Shown here piece by piece: positions 1 to 10,378 of a DNA stretch of 64,000 bases. The translations under genes were made by a program, and so were the position numbers. The notes under the pieces are model-generated. The model had not been told where the DNA came from and ran no database searches. It was given only the letters and a program-made list of their open reading frames with translations. Source of the DNA: Macrobrachium rosenbergii (Eukaryota > Arthropoda > Malacostraca > Decapoda > Palaemonidae). Location: NCBI RefSeq assembly GCF_040412425.1, contig NC_089749.1, forward strand, positions 37,718,070 through 37,782,069, written 5' to 3'. Each line of letters starts with the position of its first letter. Positions within the stretch are counted from its first letter, which is position 1.

Positions 1-816
1 TTCACAAACTCAGTTGCAGCCACACTAGGCTACCCTACACTATTCGCGCCAGGTGCAGAACTTTATTCCCCACTTTTTTTACAATCTCAGATGCTTCGGA
101 AGACTCCAGCCAGCCATTTCCAAAGGTGCCATTTTTGCATGAAAAACCATTTTGCATTTTTCATGCAAAACTCTTTTGGCTAAGAAAGATTTAAATTTTT
201 CCTAAAAATACCAACCTATCTAAACTAGGGTGTTTACTGGTTACAATTTTCGTATTAGTTATGGAGGGGGCCACATTGTCTAAGCAGATAAAGGCGTTAT
301 GTACAGATAAAGAAAAATATTTCTGATTTTTAAACTCTTTTTCTATTTTTTTACAATCTCTGCTTCTGTAAGCAGATAAACTCTTTTTCTATTAATTTTT
401 TGGCATGTCGAAAGAAACTGAAAATAGGACAGAAAGGTATCTTAAACAAACACACAAGGGAGCAGTGAATTTGAACCCCTGAACTGCAGGATTACCCTAC
501 CCGAAAGATTTTCGTCCATTACTTACCCTAAGACGTAATCGGTTTACAAAATATACGTGAGTTATAGAAGGAGGCTTGGTTGCGTTCCGAAGGCGGGGAT
601 CCGACTCGTAAATGTGCGGGCCGGCCGCGGGTTAGAGCTTGGAGGCAATAGTAGTTATAGTGGTAGGAGTTAGTCTCTGAAACGGCTCCCATGCCTTGGC
701 TGTACTCAGTCAAGTATATTTTTCATGGTACCACATGTTTTTGGTAAAATCTTTCCAATTTTCAACTTGCTTTTTAAACAGATATGTGAACAGTAAGACC
801 TTATCTATCTAGATTC
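1..816. other. AT-rich stretch, no gene seen
   Basis: I see no reading frame with protein-like composition and no recognisable repeat border here. A 16-bp direct repeat (AAACTCTTTTTCTATT) occurs at 332-347 and 378-393. A B-box-like GGTTCAAATTC is present on the minus strand near 467-477, but I could not place a convincing A box or cloverleaf. Confidence 0.5.
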
Positions 817-863
817 AGCTAGCCCTGTGCTGGCACGGGCTCTTGCTCTTCAGCAGCCCGTAA
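817..863 (+). repeat. Dispersed double-hairpin repeat, copy 1
   Basis: A 47-bp unit that recurs at 2256-2303 and 25785-25832 in the same orientation. It folds into two adjacent stem-loops. The first has stem CTAGC (819-823) with GCTGG (829-833), including one G.T wobble. The second has CGGGCT with AGCCCG, stacked on a short GCT/AGC inner stem. Flanking sequence is not shared with the other copies, so the mobile or conserved unit is only about 47-55 bp. I recall similar sequence in decapod genomes but could not search for it. Confidence 0.7.
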
Positions 864-2250
864 AGAAAGACCGTAGATTTTGGTTCCTCTTCATCTTGCT
901 GATATGGCCGCGGCATATACCCTCATCTGTTTCTAATAATGTTGTAAGCTGGACAGTAAAGAAAATACTCTAGGTGTTCGATTACCCCTTCAGAATATAA
1001 ACATTTAGTATCTTCCCCCTTTAATCTTTTTCTGTCATTTAGCTCTAGCATGTTTGACATACCTGTGGTAATCAGCGCATTTTTTTCGGATTTTATCTTG
1101 CTAACGTCAGAACCTAAATAAGAACCTCTTATATTTGTTTAATATTTTCGACAGATTTGTAGTGTCAAAATATAACTTATTTCTGTTTTCCATGGCTTTT
1201 TGTTACAATTTTTTATCATCCCTTTTAATTTGTTTTCAGTTTCGGTTAAATTTCAATTTAACTCCTTTAATATTCAAAATCCATGGTGTTTTCTTATTAT
1301 TGTATTGGTCCATGGCTATCTCGTAGAGGAGGTTATTCCTGTTACTCCTGAGGGTATTGTTAAATAGAGTAGTTTATTCTTCATATCATCTGAGTGGCTT
1401 GATGAAGTCCCTATTGCTCATCATAAAGCGTGACTTTGTGTAACTTGGCGCTTTCAGGTTCAGGTTCATGGTTGAGGCCTTGCTTCTGCAGATGAGCCCC
1501 AGTTTTTCATATTTTTTTTCCATTTTTGGAATTTTTTTTATATTTATTTTATCTTATTTTATTTTTATCTACACGTAGCATAAGATGTGCTTTTTTCATT
1601 TTGATATTATTTTCACTGAATAAAAACTAGCCACCTATTTCAATTTTGTTCACTCCATAATGGATATCGTAATTCAGCCACTACCGTTCTTTTTTTTTCT
1701 GTATTTCTTGAAAATAACACAAAAAAGAGTTGACCTTTTTTGCATGTTTATTTATGATATTCAGTTTTAATGTAATATTTCTTGCTCTGTAAAAAAGACT
1801 GACGCGAATATTTTGTCGTTGACGCACGAAACGCGACACAAATTTATATTAATTTGGGCAATGGATTTTGTTCGTATAAGCGTAGATCAAGTCTCTGCCG
1901 CAAGTGTTGATATGGACTGGCCTGGTATTGTGTTGGGGACATGTCTGTTTCGCAGTACACCCCAGCTAAAACCCGAGTCACCTAAGTAATCTTTCAGAAG
2001 TCAAGTAAATTTAATTTTCGTATTGGAAGGAACTTACATAACACGGTGCTTCATTACTGGATATGTAATTACTGAAACTTAGGTTATGCGTGCTGCTACT
2101 GTCAGCTAGAAAGTTGAGTCGAACACACTAGCCTTATCACCAAAGGTTGCAGTTGCCACAGAGGGAAGTTTTAAGGAAAATTGTGTTAAATCCAGTGTGA
2201 GGTTCAAAAATGTCAGAAGTGAAAGACTGATCCTTTATTATGTTGTTTTT
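864..2250. other. AT-rich intergenic sequence, no gene seen
   Basis: Low-complexity T-rich sequence, for example 1501-1570 and 1690-1760. Open frames are short and look random. I see no transposon motif in either strand. Confidence 0.5.
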
Positions 2251-2305
2251 GATTAAGCTGGCCTTATGCCAGCACGGGCTCTTGCTCATAGAGCAGCCCG
2301 TAATC
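2251..2305 (+). repeat. Dispersed double-hairpin repeat, copy 2
   Basis: The best-folding copy. First hairpin: CTGGC/GCCAG around CTTAT. Second hairpin: CGGGCT/AGCCCG with an inner GCTC/GAGC stem and an asymmetric CTT bulge. In this copy an extra outer stem GATTA (2251-2255) with TAATC (2301-2305) encloses both hairpins, giving a three-way junction. Relative to copy 1, the third pair of the first stem is G-C instead of A-T, a compensatory change. Confidence 0.72.
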
Positions 2306-3133
2306 CTTTATTATTATTCTCGACAGGTGTTTATAATGCGGAAAGCGGACGGAAAGGTAGCGGGCGACCTGAGGCCCCCCGCTGCGTCCATACAGAAAAT
2401 GTGTTTGTTAACAGGCATAAGAAAACATATATAATGCGTTACAGAACATGTAAAAGGCAGATATATATATCGGCGGAAAGGCCGTACAATGATGCATACA
2501 ATGAGATACATAAAGAATCTGAAATAATAACAAGTAACATATATGACGTGATCAATGTACATATGAGGAGCGAAACACAAGAATGGAGAGGCGATTTGAC
2601 GGCCTTACACCAGTGAATATTTCAGATTATCCTTTCGCGATTGCTTAGACTAACAAGTCCCCACCCCCACAAAAAAAAACTGGATGAAGATCCGGGGATA
2701 CTCTTATGAACTCGTGTCTTCTTGCTGCTAATTGAATGGTAAAAACGGGCCTCCAATTTCCCTTCATTTCCTGGCAATCGTCTGCAATACAGGAGAATTA
2801 AACGTTCAATTCGGACTTCTCTTGTCAATTATCAACTTGTAGGAGCCATTGCTGGATCGGAGACCTACTAGCACAGAAATTAGATTTGAAGTTCCTGATG
2901 GTACACTACACATGGAAGATAGAAAGAAATCAAAGCACTGAGGCTTGGAATTCATCGATGCATATCTAAAACATCTATACTTCCTCCCATCTATGTTGAG
3001 TACACAGGTCAGTAACAGTATTAGCTACATATCAGCAAAACTGAGTGATGCCTCTTTTATTTCGAAGTTTTCATATAAAGTTCCTACTTAGTTGCAACTG
3101 TGGAGATATCCAGAAGTGATGGGCGAGAGATAA
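2306..3133. other. Intergenic sequence, no gene seen
   Basis: The 116-codon open frame at 2266-2616 has no protein-family look, and part of it is the hairpin repeat. A poly-A/C tract lies at 2661-2680. Nothing else is recognisable. Confidence 0.45.
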
Positions 3134-3179
3134 CATGTTGCAGGGGGTAATGCCAGGATCTCAGCTCTCACGGCCTCTT

Positions 3180-4290
3180 TTCACGGGGCCAAAATATTTT
3201 CCAAGTTGGATCTTTTGAAATCCTACTTTCAGGTACCAGTTGCTCCAGAGGATATCCCGAAAACCGCCACCATCACGCCTTTCGGGTCCTATGTTTTCGC
3301 CTTCTCCACCTTCGGCCTGAGGAGCGCGGGGGCGACCTTCCAGCAGCTCATGGACAGCATCCTTGGGGACCTGAAGTTCTGCATCTGCTACGTGGATGAT
3401 ATCCTTATATTTTCCAGGTCCCACAAAGAGCACCAGAGGCACATCCGGGCAGTCTTGCAGCGCCAGCAGGAGAACGGCCTCGTCGTCAGGTTCGACAAGT
3501 GCACCTTTGGTGTCGAGAAAGCTGACTTCCTAGGCCACGAGATATCCCTGGATGGTGTCCGCCCACTCACATCAAAGGTCGCAGCCGTCACCAGGTCCCC
3601 CGTCCCCACCTCCCTCAAGGGCCATCCAGGAGTTCCTCGGGATGGTGAATTACTACAGGAGGTTCATCCCCGGGATCGCACACACCATGGACCCCTTGAC
3701 GGAGACCCTGAGAGGCCAACCAATATCCTTAGTGTGGGGACCAAGCCAGCAGCAGGCCTTCTCCCTGACGAAGGCTGCCCTCGCCGAGGCAACCGCCTTG
3801 GCCCACCAGGACCCCACCGCTCCCCTCCAGCTGACGATGGACGCCAGTAGCATCGCATGTGGAGCCGTCCTGGAGCAGATTGTCAACAGTGCCCCCCAGC
3901 CCATCGCCTTCTTCAGCAAGAAGTTCAACCCTGCAGAGGCCCGCTACAGCACCTTTGACAGGGAACTCTGCGCAGTATACTGGGCAGTCTGGCACTTCAA
4001 GTTCCTCCTGGAGGGTACGCCCTTCACAATCTACAGGGACCACCAGCTGCTGGTCCACGCCTTCACCAAGCAAGGGGACGCATGGTCTTCCAGGCAGCAG
4101 CAACACCTCGCAGCCATCGCAGAGTTCACCTGCTCAGTCAAATACCTCCCCGGCAGGAAGAACCCTGTGGCAGATGCCCTCTCCAGAATTGAGCTCAACG
4201 CGGTGCAGCTCGGGATCAACTACGAGGACCTCGCCCGGGAACAGGCTGCTGACCCAAGACTCCAGCCTACCGCACCGCCATCATGTCCCT
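3180..4290 (+). pseudogene. pol: gypsy A reverse transcriptase-RNase H (pol fragment)
   Basis: RT palm and thumb followed by RNase H. The frame opens in the LDLLKSYFQVP block; the catalytic YVDD reads intact at 3389-3400. The thumb/connection motif FLGMVNYYRRFIP follows after a frameshift near 3600-3630 where the reading frame changes. RNase H begins around 3830 with the first acidic residue in DASS (Asp at 3840). The Glu of FDRELCAVY is kept, while the usual TDH reads RDH, conserving the Asp. The domain ends at VADALSR near 4180. The RT fingers are absent because of the 5' truncation. The family normally encodes one continuous Pol; here at least two frameshifts make it non-functional. Confidence 0.88.
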
Positions 4291-4787
4291 GAAGTGGAGG
4301 GACGTGTCCCTCGCCCGCAGGGGTCCAAATCTCCTCTGCGACGTCAGCACCGGTCACCCTCGCTCCCTGGTGCCCGCCTCCCTCCGCCGCCAGGTATTCG
4401 ACATTATCCATGGGCTGTCCCACCCCTCCGGCAGGACGATGGCCAAGCTGCTGACAGAGAAGTTCATCTGGCACGGAATGCGGAAGGATGCGAAGACCTG
4501 GGCGAGACAGTGCCTTCAGTGCCAAACCAGCAAAGTTGGCCGTCACACCGAGTCCGGAGTAGGCGAGTTTCCACAACTGGGGCGGCGGTTCGGCCATATT
4601 CACATCGACGTCGTCGGGCCTCTTCCCCCGTCAGGTGGGGCCAGATATCTCCTGATGGTTGTTGACCGCTCAACAAGGTGGCCCGAAGCCACGCCCATGC
4701 AAGAAGCCACTGTCAATGCGTGCACCGAGGCCCTACTCTCCAGCTGGATCAGCCGTTTCAGCGTCCCTGACCACATAACAACTGAGT
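4283..4787 (+). pseudogene. int: gypsy A integrase, N-terminal half
   Basis: Integrase joins the element's cDNA to host DNA. The zinc-binding HHCC module is visible (HGLSHP ... H ... CLQC, about 4400-4520), followed by the first catalytic Asp in HIDVVGPLP (about 4605). Copy B carries TDRGP with the second catalytic Asp at the point where this copy stops abruptly, after a DHITTE motif, at foreign sequence from 4788. The frame is offset from the upstream RNase H by a frameshift near 4255-4290. The rest of the integrase resumes at about 5706, so the DDE catalytic triad is broken in this copy. Confidence 0.87.
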
Positions 4788-5705
4788 CACTTTGGCAGTT
4801 ATTATTTTTTGTGGAACATAATGACCCTGTTTCCTCCTCCCCGACTTTTCTGACTTGTTGTATAGTTTTAATTACAATGAGCTTGTTTTATTTTCACGTG
4901 TGGAGCTGTATTCGGCGCTGTTTCGTCAGGACTGAGCAGTCGTTTTCTGGACCATTAACATTGTGAGGGCTTGCCTTATTTGGATTATCCCTGGATCTCG
5001 AAATCTGCCTGTCTTCAGTTGCTGCTGCTGTCCTCCTTCGAGAGATTGATTGTTCTCCAGTCAGCGCCCTTGGCCCAGTTATTAGCCAAGGGGACCTCTC
5101 TGCCAACTGGTAAGGTGTGATTACCTGTCAGATGGCCGTGTCTGTTGATCGTCTTGCGACGTTAAAGTGATTCACTCATCAGTCTACGCCCTTGGCCCAG
5201 TGATTTTTGCCTAGGGGACCTCTCTTACGTTTGGTAAGGTCTCAAGAATATATATTATTCCCCTCGACCTGTGATTTGAAGGCTGCGTTAGCCACTACTA
5301 CTGTTTAGAGCTCACTTAAGGGAAGCAATTTATTTTTTTTTTTGATAAACATTTAGTCTGTAATAAGTTAGGTTATTCTGGCTTTTCGACATTCTATTAC
5401 TTTCAGGGCCCTCTCTTTAAAGTGTAATTGCATAATCTGTCTTAATTTGGTGTAAGTGTGTTTGTTATTCGATGTTTTCAGTGTGTCATTGATTTTTGTG
5501 TTTATTTAATGTATTTTGTAAGAGGCTCAGTGGTCATTTCTTTCTAAAAGTTTGTATTAAATATTAAGGTTTTATTTTCATTTTTTTCTTTATCCTCCTT
5601 GATTCCATCTCTGTACACTCTGTTGCGGCCATTCCACCTATTGTGGACTTGGTCGTGAGTGACTTTATTTGTATTTTAAGAGACTTGTGTATGTTTGATG
5701 GGCAT
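4788..5705. mobile_element. Unclassified 918-bp insertion inside gypsy A integrase
   Basis: Comparison with copy B shows that this block replaces about 25 bases of integrase around the DRGP motif. It is AT-rich, with no open frame of note, an AATAAA-free 3' end and no clear terminal inverted repeat. I found no target duplication: sequence was lost rather than duplicated. It contains two copies of a ~58-bp motif (5061-5118, 5181-5240). It could be a solo LTR of an unrelated element or a deletion-insertion patch. Outer borders are good to about 5 bp. Confidence 0.55.
5061..5240. repeat. Pair of imperfect ~58-bp direct repeats
   Basis: Copies at 5061-5118 and 5181-5240, spaced 120 bp start to start. 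Both contain CGCCCTTGGCCCAGT, then GGGGACCTCTCT, then GGTAAGGT. In the first copy CCTTGGC and GCCAAGG form a 7-bp stem around a 10-nt loop. In the second, one position of the stem is mismatched. They lie inside the insertion that splits gypsy A. Confidence 0.6.
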
Positions 5706-6480
5706 ATGTTGTGGTCCGCCCTGGCACGCCTGCTGGGGACAGCTCATCACACCACCACTGCCTACAGCCCCACAGCCAACGGCTTGGTCGAGCATTTCCA
5801 CAGGTCCCTGAAGGCGTCCCTCATGGCCCGCTGCACCGCTGAGGATGGGAAATACCAGCTGCCATGGGTCCTCCTCGGGCTGAGAACTGCCCCCGGGCCA
5901 ACGGTGACCCTTCCGCAGCTGAGAAAATCTACGGCGAGCCCCTCGTAGTCCCAGGCGAACTAGTCACAGAGGACCGCCACAACCCATCTGTCCAGAGGCT
6001 TCGCGACATAGTCGGCAAGTTCGCCCCCTGTAAGCGGGCATATACCGACAAGTCAGCCACCTTCACGCCGCCCTGCTTGTCCTCCACCACCCATGTCTTC
6101 GTCAGGGATGACGCCGTCCGCCCTCCACTGACCAGGCCCTACAGGCTCTTTTCCACGTGCTGGAAAGGGATAACAAGGCGTTCCTGCTCGCCCTTCACGG
6201 AAAGAACGACTGGATGTCGGTAGACCGCATCAAGCCCACCCTCCTGGAGGAGGACACAGATGTCACTGCACCGCACCCTCTGCCTGAACAGTCGTCGCCG
6301 CAGTCGGCTCCCAGCAGAAAGCAGACACGCGGCCGCCCCGGAAGCATCCGCCCACACCCGCAGCCAGCCGCCACCATGCAGAGCACATTCCCCTGCTATC
6401 TTCAAGTAGCCACTGCACCCTTCAGTGCCCCAGCAGATATGCCGATTAATCAGACGTTATCAACGTGTTGGGTGGGGGAG
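5706..6480 (+). pseudogene. int: gypsy A integrase, C-terminal half
   Basis: Integrase resumes with the ALARLLGTAHHTTTAYSP block. The third catalytic acidic residue (Glu) is present in NGLVEHFHRSLK (about 5785). The C-terminal region has a LELVTED-like stretch and a chromatin-proximal tail, in several frames (5643-5948, 5864-6223, 6157-6489), showing at least two more frameshifts. Ends just before the polypurine tract at 6470-6480. Part of the same protein as 4283-4787. Confidence 0.8.
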
Positions 6481-6484
6481 TATT

Positions 6485-6876
6485 TGTAAAGTCTCCGCTG
6501 AGCGGGTTTTCTGCGGTGACGACCCATTTTCTTTGCCTCTCCTGGATTAGCCACTCCTAGGTTGTCGGGTCACATAGATCCAGTCAGACCCAATCATTTA
6601 AATTATTTTTTGTAAATATTTACCTGTCTCTAACTTGTATATTATGTGTTCCTCTTTCTCAGGTATCAGATTGTATTTCAACTCAGTTACTGTCCATTTG
6701 TGTAACTGAAAGTGTATTTGTTCATTGTATTTATTGTTAAGTGTTACTGACCTCAGGTCACCCTTCCTCTCATTGTATTCCTCGGCTTGACGTCAGTGTG
6801 CCACTATATAAACTGCCTGAGTCACCAATAAATCAGCAGTAACCTTATCCTGCTCGTTTCTTTAGCACCTCTTAAA
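6485..6876 (+). repeat. 3' LTR of gypsy A (family 1, A/C type)
   Basis: Starts TGTAAAGTC after the purine-rich GGGTGGGGGAGTATT and ends CTCTTAAA, matching the ends of copy C's LTR (43638-44013), where the border is fixed by target duplications. It carries a retroviral-style promoter: an everted hormone-receptor-like palindrome (6748-6760), a CRE-like site (6788-6795), TATATAA (6805-6811) and AATAAA (6827-6832). It lacks a ~50-bp block that copy B's LTRs have just after TGTAAAGTC. Confidence 0.85.
6748..6832 (+). promoter_or_regulatory. LTR promoter and polyadenylation elements of gypsy A
   Basis: TGACCTCAGGTCA at 6748-6760 is two AGGTCA half-sites in everted orientation with a 1-bp spacer. 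TGACGTCA at 6788-6795 is a perfect CRE/ATF palindrome. TATATAA at 6805-6811 and AATAAA at 6827-6832 follow. The same order is seen in copy C (40840-40904). Binding by nuclear receptors or CREB/ATF factors is inferred from the motifs only. Confidence 0.6.
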
Positions 6877-7210
6877 GCAGCGTTTTGGTCGAGTTTGTGC
6901 ACATATCAACATTGCACGAGCTTTGCATGCCTCGCAGGAGATTGTGAACTTCTCAGGAACATTTTGGCACAGGTATTTGGGAATATAAAGCTGAATCAAA
7001 ATTATCTTATGATATATCATTGGTTCTCCACTCTTCAAGGGCTGTGATGTGATGCCAACTTCGAGCAATATTGCCAATACTTGAAAGAAACCAAATATTT
7101 CCAGACCAGTAAAATCTGAAGTTAAAGTTCCGAGAATTTATGCCAAAGTGCAAGTAAATTTAAAGTGTTCTCAATCAAAACTACACCTAATACACATTCA
7201 CAAAGTAAGG
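6877..7210. other. Spacer between gypsy A and gypsy F
   Basis: No gene recognised. The last ~130 bp before 7211 may be the untranslated leader of element F, since its gag ATG lies at 7211. No F 5' LTR is seen, so F is probably truncated here. Confidence 0.4.
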
Positions 7211-7798
7211 ATGGCTACTTACCAAATTCCTGGACCCCAACCCATGACCCTCAAGGGAGATGCTGAGAACTGGAAAGAATTCGAGAACTCCTGGGATTAC
7301 TTCCTCATAGCTACTAACCTAAGAGCTAAAATGAGAAATGCTGAAGGGGAGGAAGATAACAAAGGGATGGAAATCGTTGCTGCAACATTATGTACAGTTA
7401 TGGGAGCTGAATGCAAGAAAGTTATGAATTCCCTTCCAACCTTGACCTCGGAAGACAAGAAGAAACCAGCAAGGATAGTTGAAGAATTATGCCTACACTT
7501 CGTACCCCAACGTAAAGTGCTTTACGAAAGGTTTGTCTTTAACTCTGCTAATCAGAAAATAAGTGAAAGTATTGATGAGTATGTACTACACTTACATCAG
7601 CTGGCTGATTCGTGTGAGTTCGGCAACCTCAGGACTTCTCTTATTAGAGACAGGATAGTCATAGGTACTTCAGACGAAGCAGGAAGAGAAAGACTACTTC
7701 GTGAACAACCGGTTCCAGATTTAGAAAAAGTAGTGCAAAGTCTTCAAGCTGCTGAAATATCTCGAACGCATAAACAGGTGATTACAGGAAAATCTTAA
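7211..7798 (+). CDS. gag: gypsy F Gag (capsid region)
   Basis: A 195-codon frame from ATG 7211; the frame also runs 63 bp further upstream to another ATG at 7148, but MATYQIPGPQP matches the usual start of this Gag type. Gag packages the element RNA. The capsid-like features are the WKEFENSWDYFLIATNL block, FNSANQKISESIDEYVLHL, CEFGNL..LIRDRIVIGT and a LLREQPVPDLEKVVQ helix, in the order typical of mag-like gypsy Gags. It ends with TAA at 7796, in the same frame as the nucleocapsid region, so a single stop separates the two. Confidence 0.8.
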   Translation: MATYQIPGPQPMTLKGDAENWKEFENSWDYFLIATNLRAKMRNAEGEEDNKGMEIVAATLCTVMGAECKKVMNSLPTLTSEDKKKPARIVEELCLHFVPQRKVLYERFVFNSANQKISESIDEYVLHLHQLADSCEFGNLRTSLIRDRIVIGTSDEAGRERLLREQPVPDLEKVVQSLQAAEISRTHKQVITGKS

Positions 7799-7807
7799 AT
7801 TAATTCA

Positions 7808-8443
7808 GTGGACTGTACAGCAAAGCATAAGGGTACTACTAGGCTACAATCAACAGGGAAGAAAACATTCAGCAAGAAAAGTAGAAATGATAAGACACAG
7901 GAATCTGTGAAACAAAAGCAACCTGGGAGAAGCAGACCAACATCAACCAGTTCACAAAAGTGCCAGTGGTGCGGCAGAGAGGACGAGCACTACAAGAGGG
8001 ATTGTCCCGCCAAAGATGCGGGATGCCAAATGTGTAGTAAAATAGGACATTATGCAACAGCATACCGAGCAAGAAGATCAGTGCATGAAGTCAGCGACGA
8101 GGACTATGATGAATCTACAGACAGATGCTACATGTTAGGAGAGGTCAAGACGGATGAGGAAAACTTCTGGTCAGCAGATGTTCGAGTGAACAATGAAAAG
8201 ACGACGTTTAAACTCGACAGTGGATCGAAAGTTCACCCTCGACTTGTGAATTTGTAGGACCAGGTGGTGTAAAATTATCTCACTTATTCAGAGGTAAGAT
8301 TCCAAATGCAGAACTTAGAATAGGAAATAATGCCCTTGTTGAGGACATATTTGTCATGTCAAAACAGCCCAATAATCTTCTCTCCAAGAAGGCAGTAGAG
8401 AAATTAGGAATGTTAACACCTGGACCCGAAGTTTACAAGCAAA
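7808..8443 (+). pseudogene. pro: gypsy F nucleocapsid and protease
   Basis: Basic N-terminus, then paired zinc knuckles: CQWCGREDEHYKRDC and CQMCSKIGHYATAY, the second having lost its last Cys. The aspartic protease active site reads LDSGSKV (about 8213-8233) where DTGA or DSGA is usual, so the catalytic Asp is kept. A frameshift right after it (stop at 8255) breaks the protease; its downstream region (IPNAELRIG ... AVEKLGML) continues in another frame to about 8430. RT then starts abruptly, which indicates a deletion of the RT fingers. Confidence 0.75.
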
Positions 8444-9232
8444 GTGTTTACAAAACTGGATGCTAATTCTGGATTCCGGCAGATACCCCTTGATGAAGAA
8501 TCAAGACTCTTGACGACATTCGTAACCCCATTTGGGCGGTACTGTTTCAACCATCTTCCTTTCGGGATTAGCTTAGCACCCGAAATTTTCCAGAGGACAT
8601 TGTCAATTTTTCTAGAGGGACTGGAAGGAGTTGTCTGTCACATGGATGACATTCTCATCCACAGCCCTTCAAAGGATAGCCACGACAAGTGTGTCAGAAA
8701 GGTTCTACAGGATGTGGGAGTTACGTTAAACGACAAGTGTGAATTCTCTAAGGAGCAGATTAAATTCCTAGTGCACATTATCTCTGGAAATGGAATACAA
8801 GCAGACCCAGAGAAAACAAAGGCTATCAAAGAATTTCCAAGACCGAGTAATGTTACCGAATTGCAGCGGTTTAATGATATGGTAAACCTACTAGCCAAGT
8901 TCCTACCAGACCTCGCCAGTATCAACGAGCTGATGGGGCAACTCTTAAAGAAGAGTCAACACTGGTTCTGGGACCAGCCTCAAGAAGTAGCCTTCCAGGC
9001 AATAAAAAACAAGCTCATGTCCATGGATGTACTAGCACACTATCCTAACAAAAGGAGCACAATTGCCGCTGATGCCTGCCGCGACGAATTAGGAGCTGTT
9101 CTTCTACAACTTGACGATTCCGGTAATTGACGACCGAATGCCTACGCTTCAAGAGCACTAAGCGAGACCGAGCAGAGATACGCAGTTATTGAAAAAGAAG
9201 CTTTAGCAGCCACATGGGCCTGCAAGAAGTTT
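8444..9232 (+). pseudogene. pol: gypsy F reverse transcriptase and first part of RNase H
   Basis: RT palm starts at FTKLDANSGFRQI. LPFGISLAPEIFQR follows, then the catalytic box, which reads HMDD rather than YMDD/YVDD (about 8641-8652), keeping both Asp. FLVHIISGNGIQADPEKTKAI and the ELQRFNDMVN connection follow. RNase H begins with AADACRDELGAVLLQ, has an in-frame stop near 9128, then SRALSETEQRYAVIEKEALA with the catalytic Glu, and is cut at 9234 by the piggyBac-like insertion. Together with 10033-10290 it is one domain. Confidence 0.85.
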
Positions 9233-9234
9233 AA

Positions 9235-10028
9235 CCCTTAAGGGACGGCACAATTTATCAATGTGCAGCACCCCAGACCGGGGAAACTTTGAGGTCGGCA
9301 AAATAAAAAAAAAATCACATCAATGGAAAGAGAATGACACGCACATTCACACTGTATGAATAAAAAAATCTAAAAAATTTTCCCTACCCTCCACGAGAAG
9401 TTGAAAATGACTATTCATAACCCCTTGTGGGGCCTCATTTACCAGACAATCGTAAATTTTACCAACTTATGTATGTTTTTTCTAATAAATAAATTAATTG
9501 TATTTTGTAAAATTATTATTACTGCTCACACAATATCAAAACAGATATGAAATAAAAGCAGTAACAAATATTTTGCATGTTTGTTGTAAAATATTCACGT
9601 AAATTTACGAGAAGGGAGACTCAGTAACTTTTTTTTATTTTTACAGGCTTTTTCTAATATTTCTTTGCAATTTTCTTTGTAAAATTACATTTACAACAGA
9701 CATACTATCGTATAAGACAAAAACAAAAAACAACAGCAACCCCTTTGTATATTTACAAGCAAATTTACAAAAAGACTCATGTGAGAGAGAGAGAGATGTA
9801 GTACTTTCCCCCTTGAAGTCACAAGCATTACTGATACTGACCTAACTCTCACGTCTGTATAAAAGTTGTCATTAGTGAATTTATAGCATACAAAAGTATT
9901 GGCACCTTTGTTTCGAGTCATTATTACCATAACAGTGGCGCATAATTCTGCTTCACACTGAAGCTCAATCCGTCCACCTCCCCAAACCTGTTTTACTTCA
10001 CACTGAGGCTCAATCCATCCACTACGGG
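9235..10028. mobile_element. Non-autonomous piggyBac-like element, 794 bp
   Basis: Flanked by TTAA (9231-9234) and TTAT (10029-10032), a TTAA target duplication with one mutation. The ends are CCC...GGG, as in piggyBac elements. The first and last 14 bp match inverted at 10 of 14 positions. Leaving out the insert and one target copy puts the host RNase H back in frame across the junction, a strong independent check. Inside there is no transposase; it contains AT-rich sequence, a short GA run at 9784-9796, and a 42-bp tandem duplication (9951-9977, 9993-10019). Confidence 0.72.
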
Positions 10029-10032
10029 TTAT

Positions 10033-10300
10033 GGATTATGTATTAGGTACAACCTTTAGTCTAGAGACATAGCACAGACCATTAGTTCCATTACTCTCAG
10101 GTACTGACCTATCAAAGCCTCCAACTAGAATACTCCGTTTTCGTCTCCAACTTGCAAGATATTCGCCTGAAGTAACCCATGTCCAAGGAGTATGTCAAAA
10201 TATAGCCGATGCTTTATCCCACTCTCTGATGAGTTTCCCGACAATAGAAGACCTTCAGTTGATTGAAGAAGTAGACGAATATTAAGAAGCAAATCTGAAG
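10033..10300 (+). pseudogene. pol: gypsy F RNase H, second part
   Basis: Reading resumes at DYVLGTTFSLET, a stop in place of the Asp codon of the usual TDHKP motif, HRPLVPL, then RFRLQLARYSPEVTHVQG and IADALSHSL, the normal end of gypsy RNase H (about 10235). The stop replaces a catalytic Asp, so the enzyme would be dead even without the insertion. Confidence 0.8.
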
Positions 10301-10378
10301 TGTATCCCAGCTACGGAATGATGACTAGAAGAAATTAGGGTAGCTCAAGAGGCTGATGCTATTTGCAAACAAGTAATC

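Larger units (their letters stand above)
3134..6876 (+). mobile_element. Ty3/gypsy retrotransposon copy A (family 1), 5'-truncated
   Basis: A long-terminal-repeat retrotransposon that copies itself through RNA. What remains, in order, is RT from its middle onward, RNase H, integrase and a 3' LTR (6485-6876). The 5' LTR, gag, protease and RT N-terminus are missing. The order RT-RNase H-integrase defines Ty3/gypsy. It is close in sequence to copies B (12076-16198) and C (40593-44013), so I group the three as family 1. The left break (3134-3152) carries an inverted version of family-1 sequence that occurs forward in copy C at about 41224-41243, pointing to a fold-back rearrangement at truncation. 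A 918-bp insertion splits the integrase. Confidence 0.9.

Noticed and set aside
440..530. Possible tRNA or SINE head on the minus strand (B-box-like GGTTCAAATTC)
   Set aside because: No A box at the right distance and the T arm does not pair; one box alone is expected by chance.
2266..2616. 116-codon open frame
   Set aside because: It overlaps the double-hairpin repeat, and its composition and the overlapping frames on both strands give no protein-family signal.
3859..4665. 268-codon frame and several minus-strand frames inside gypsy A
   Set aside because: Shadow frames of the GC-rich RT/RNase H/integrase; low-complexity Ser/Pro/Arg composition and no motif.
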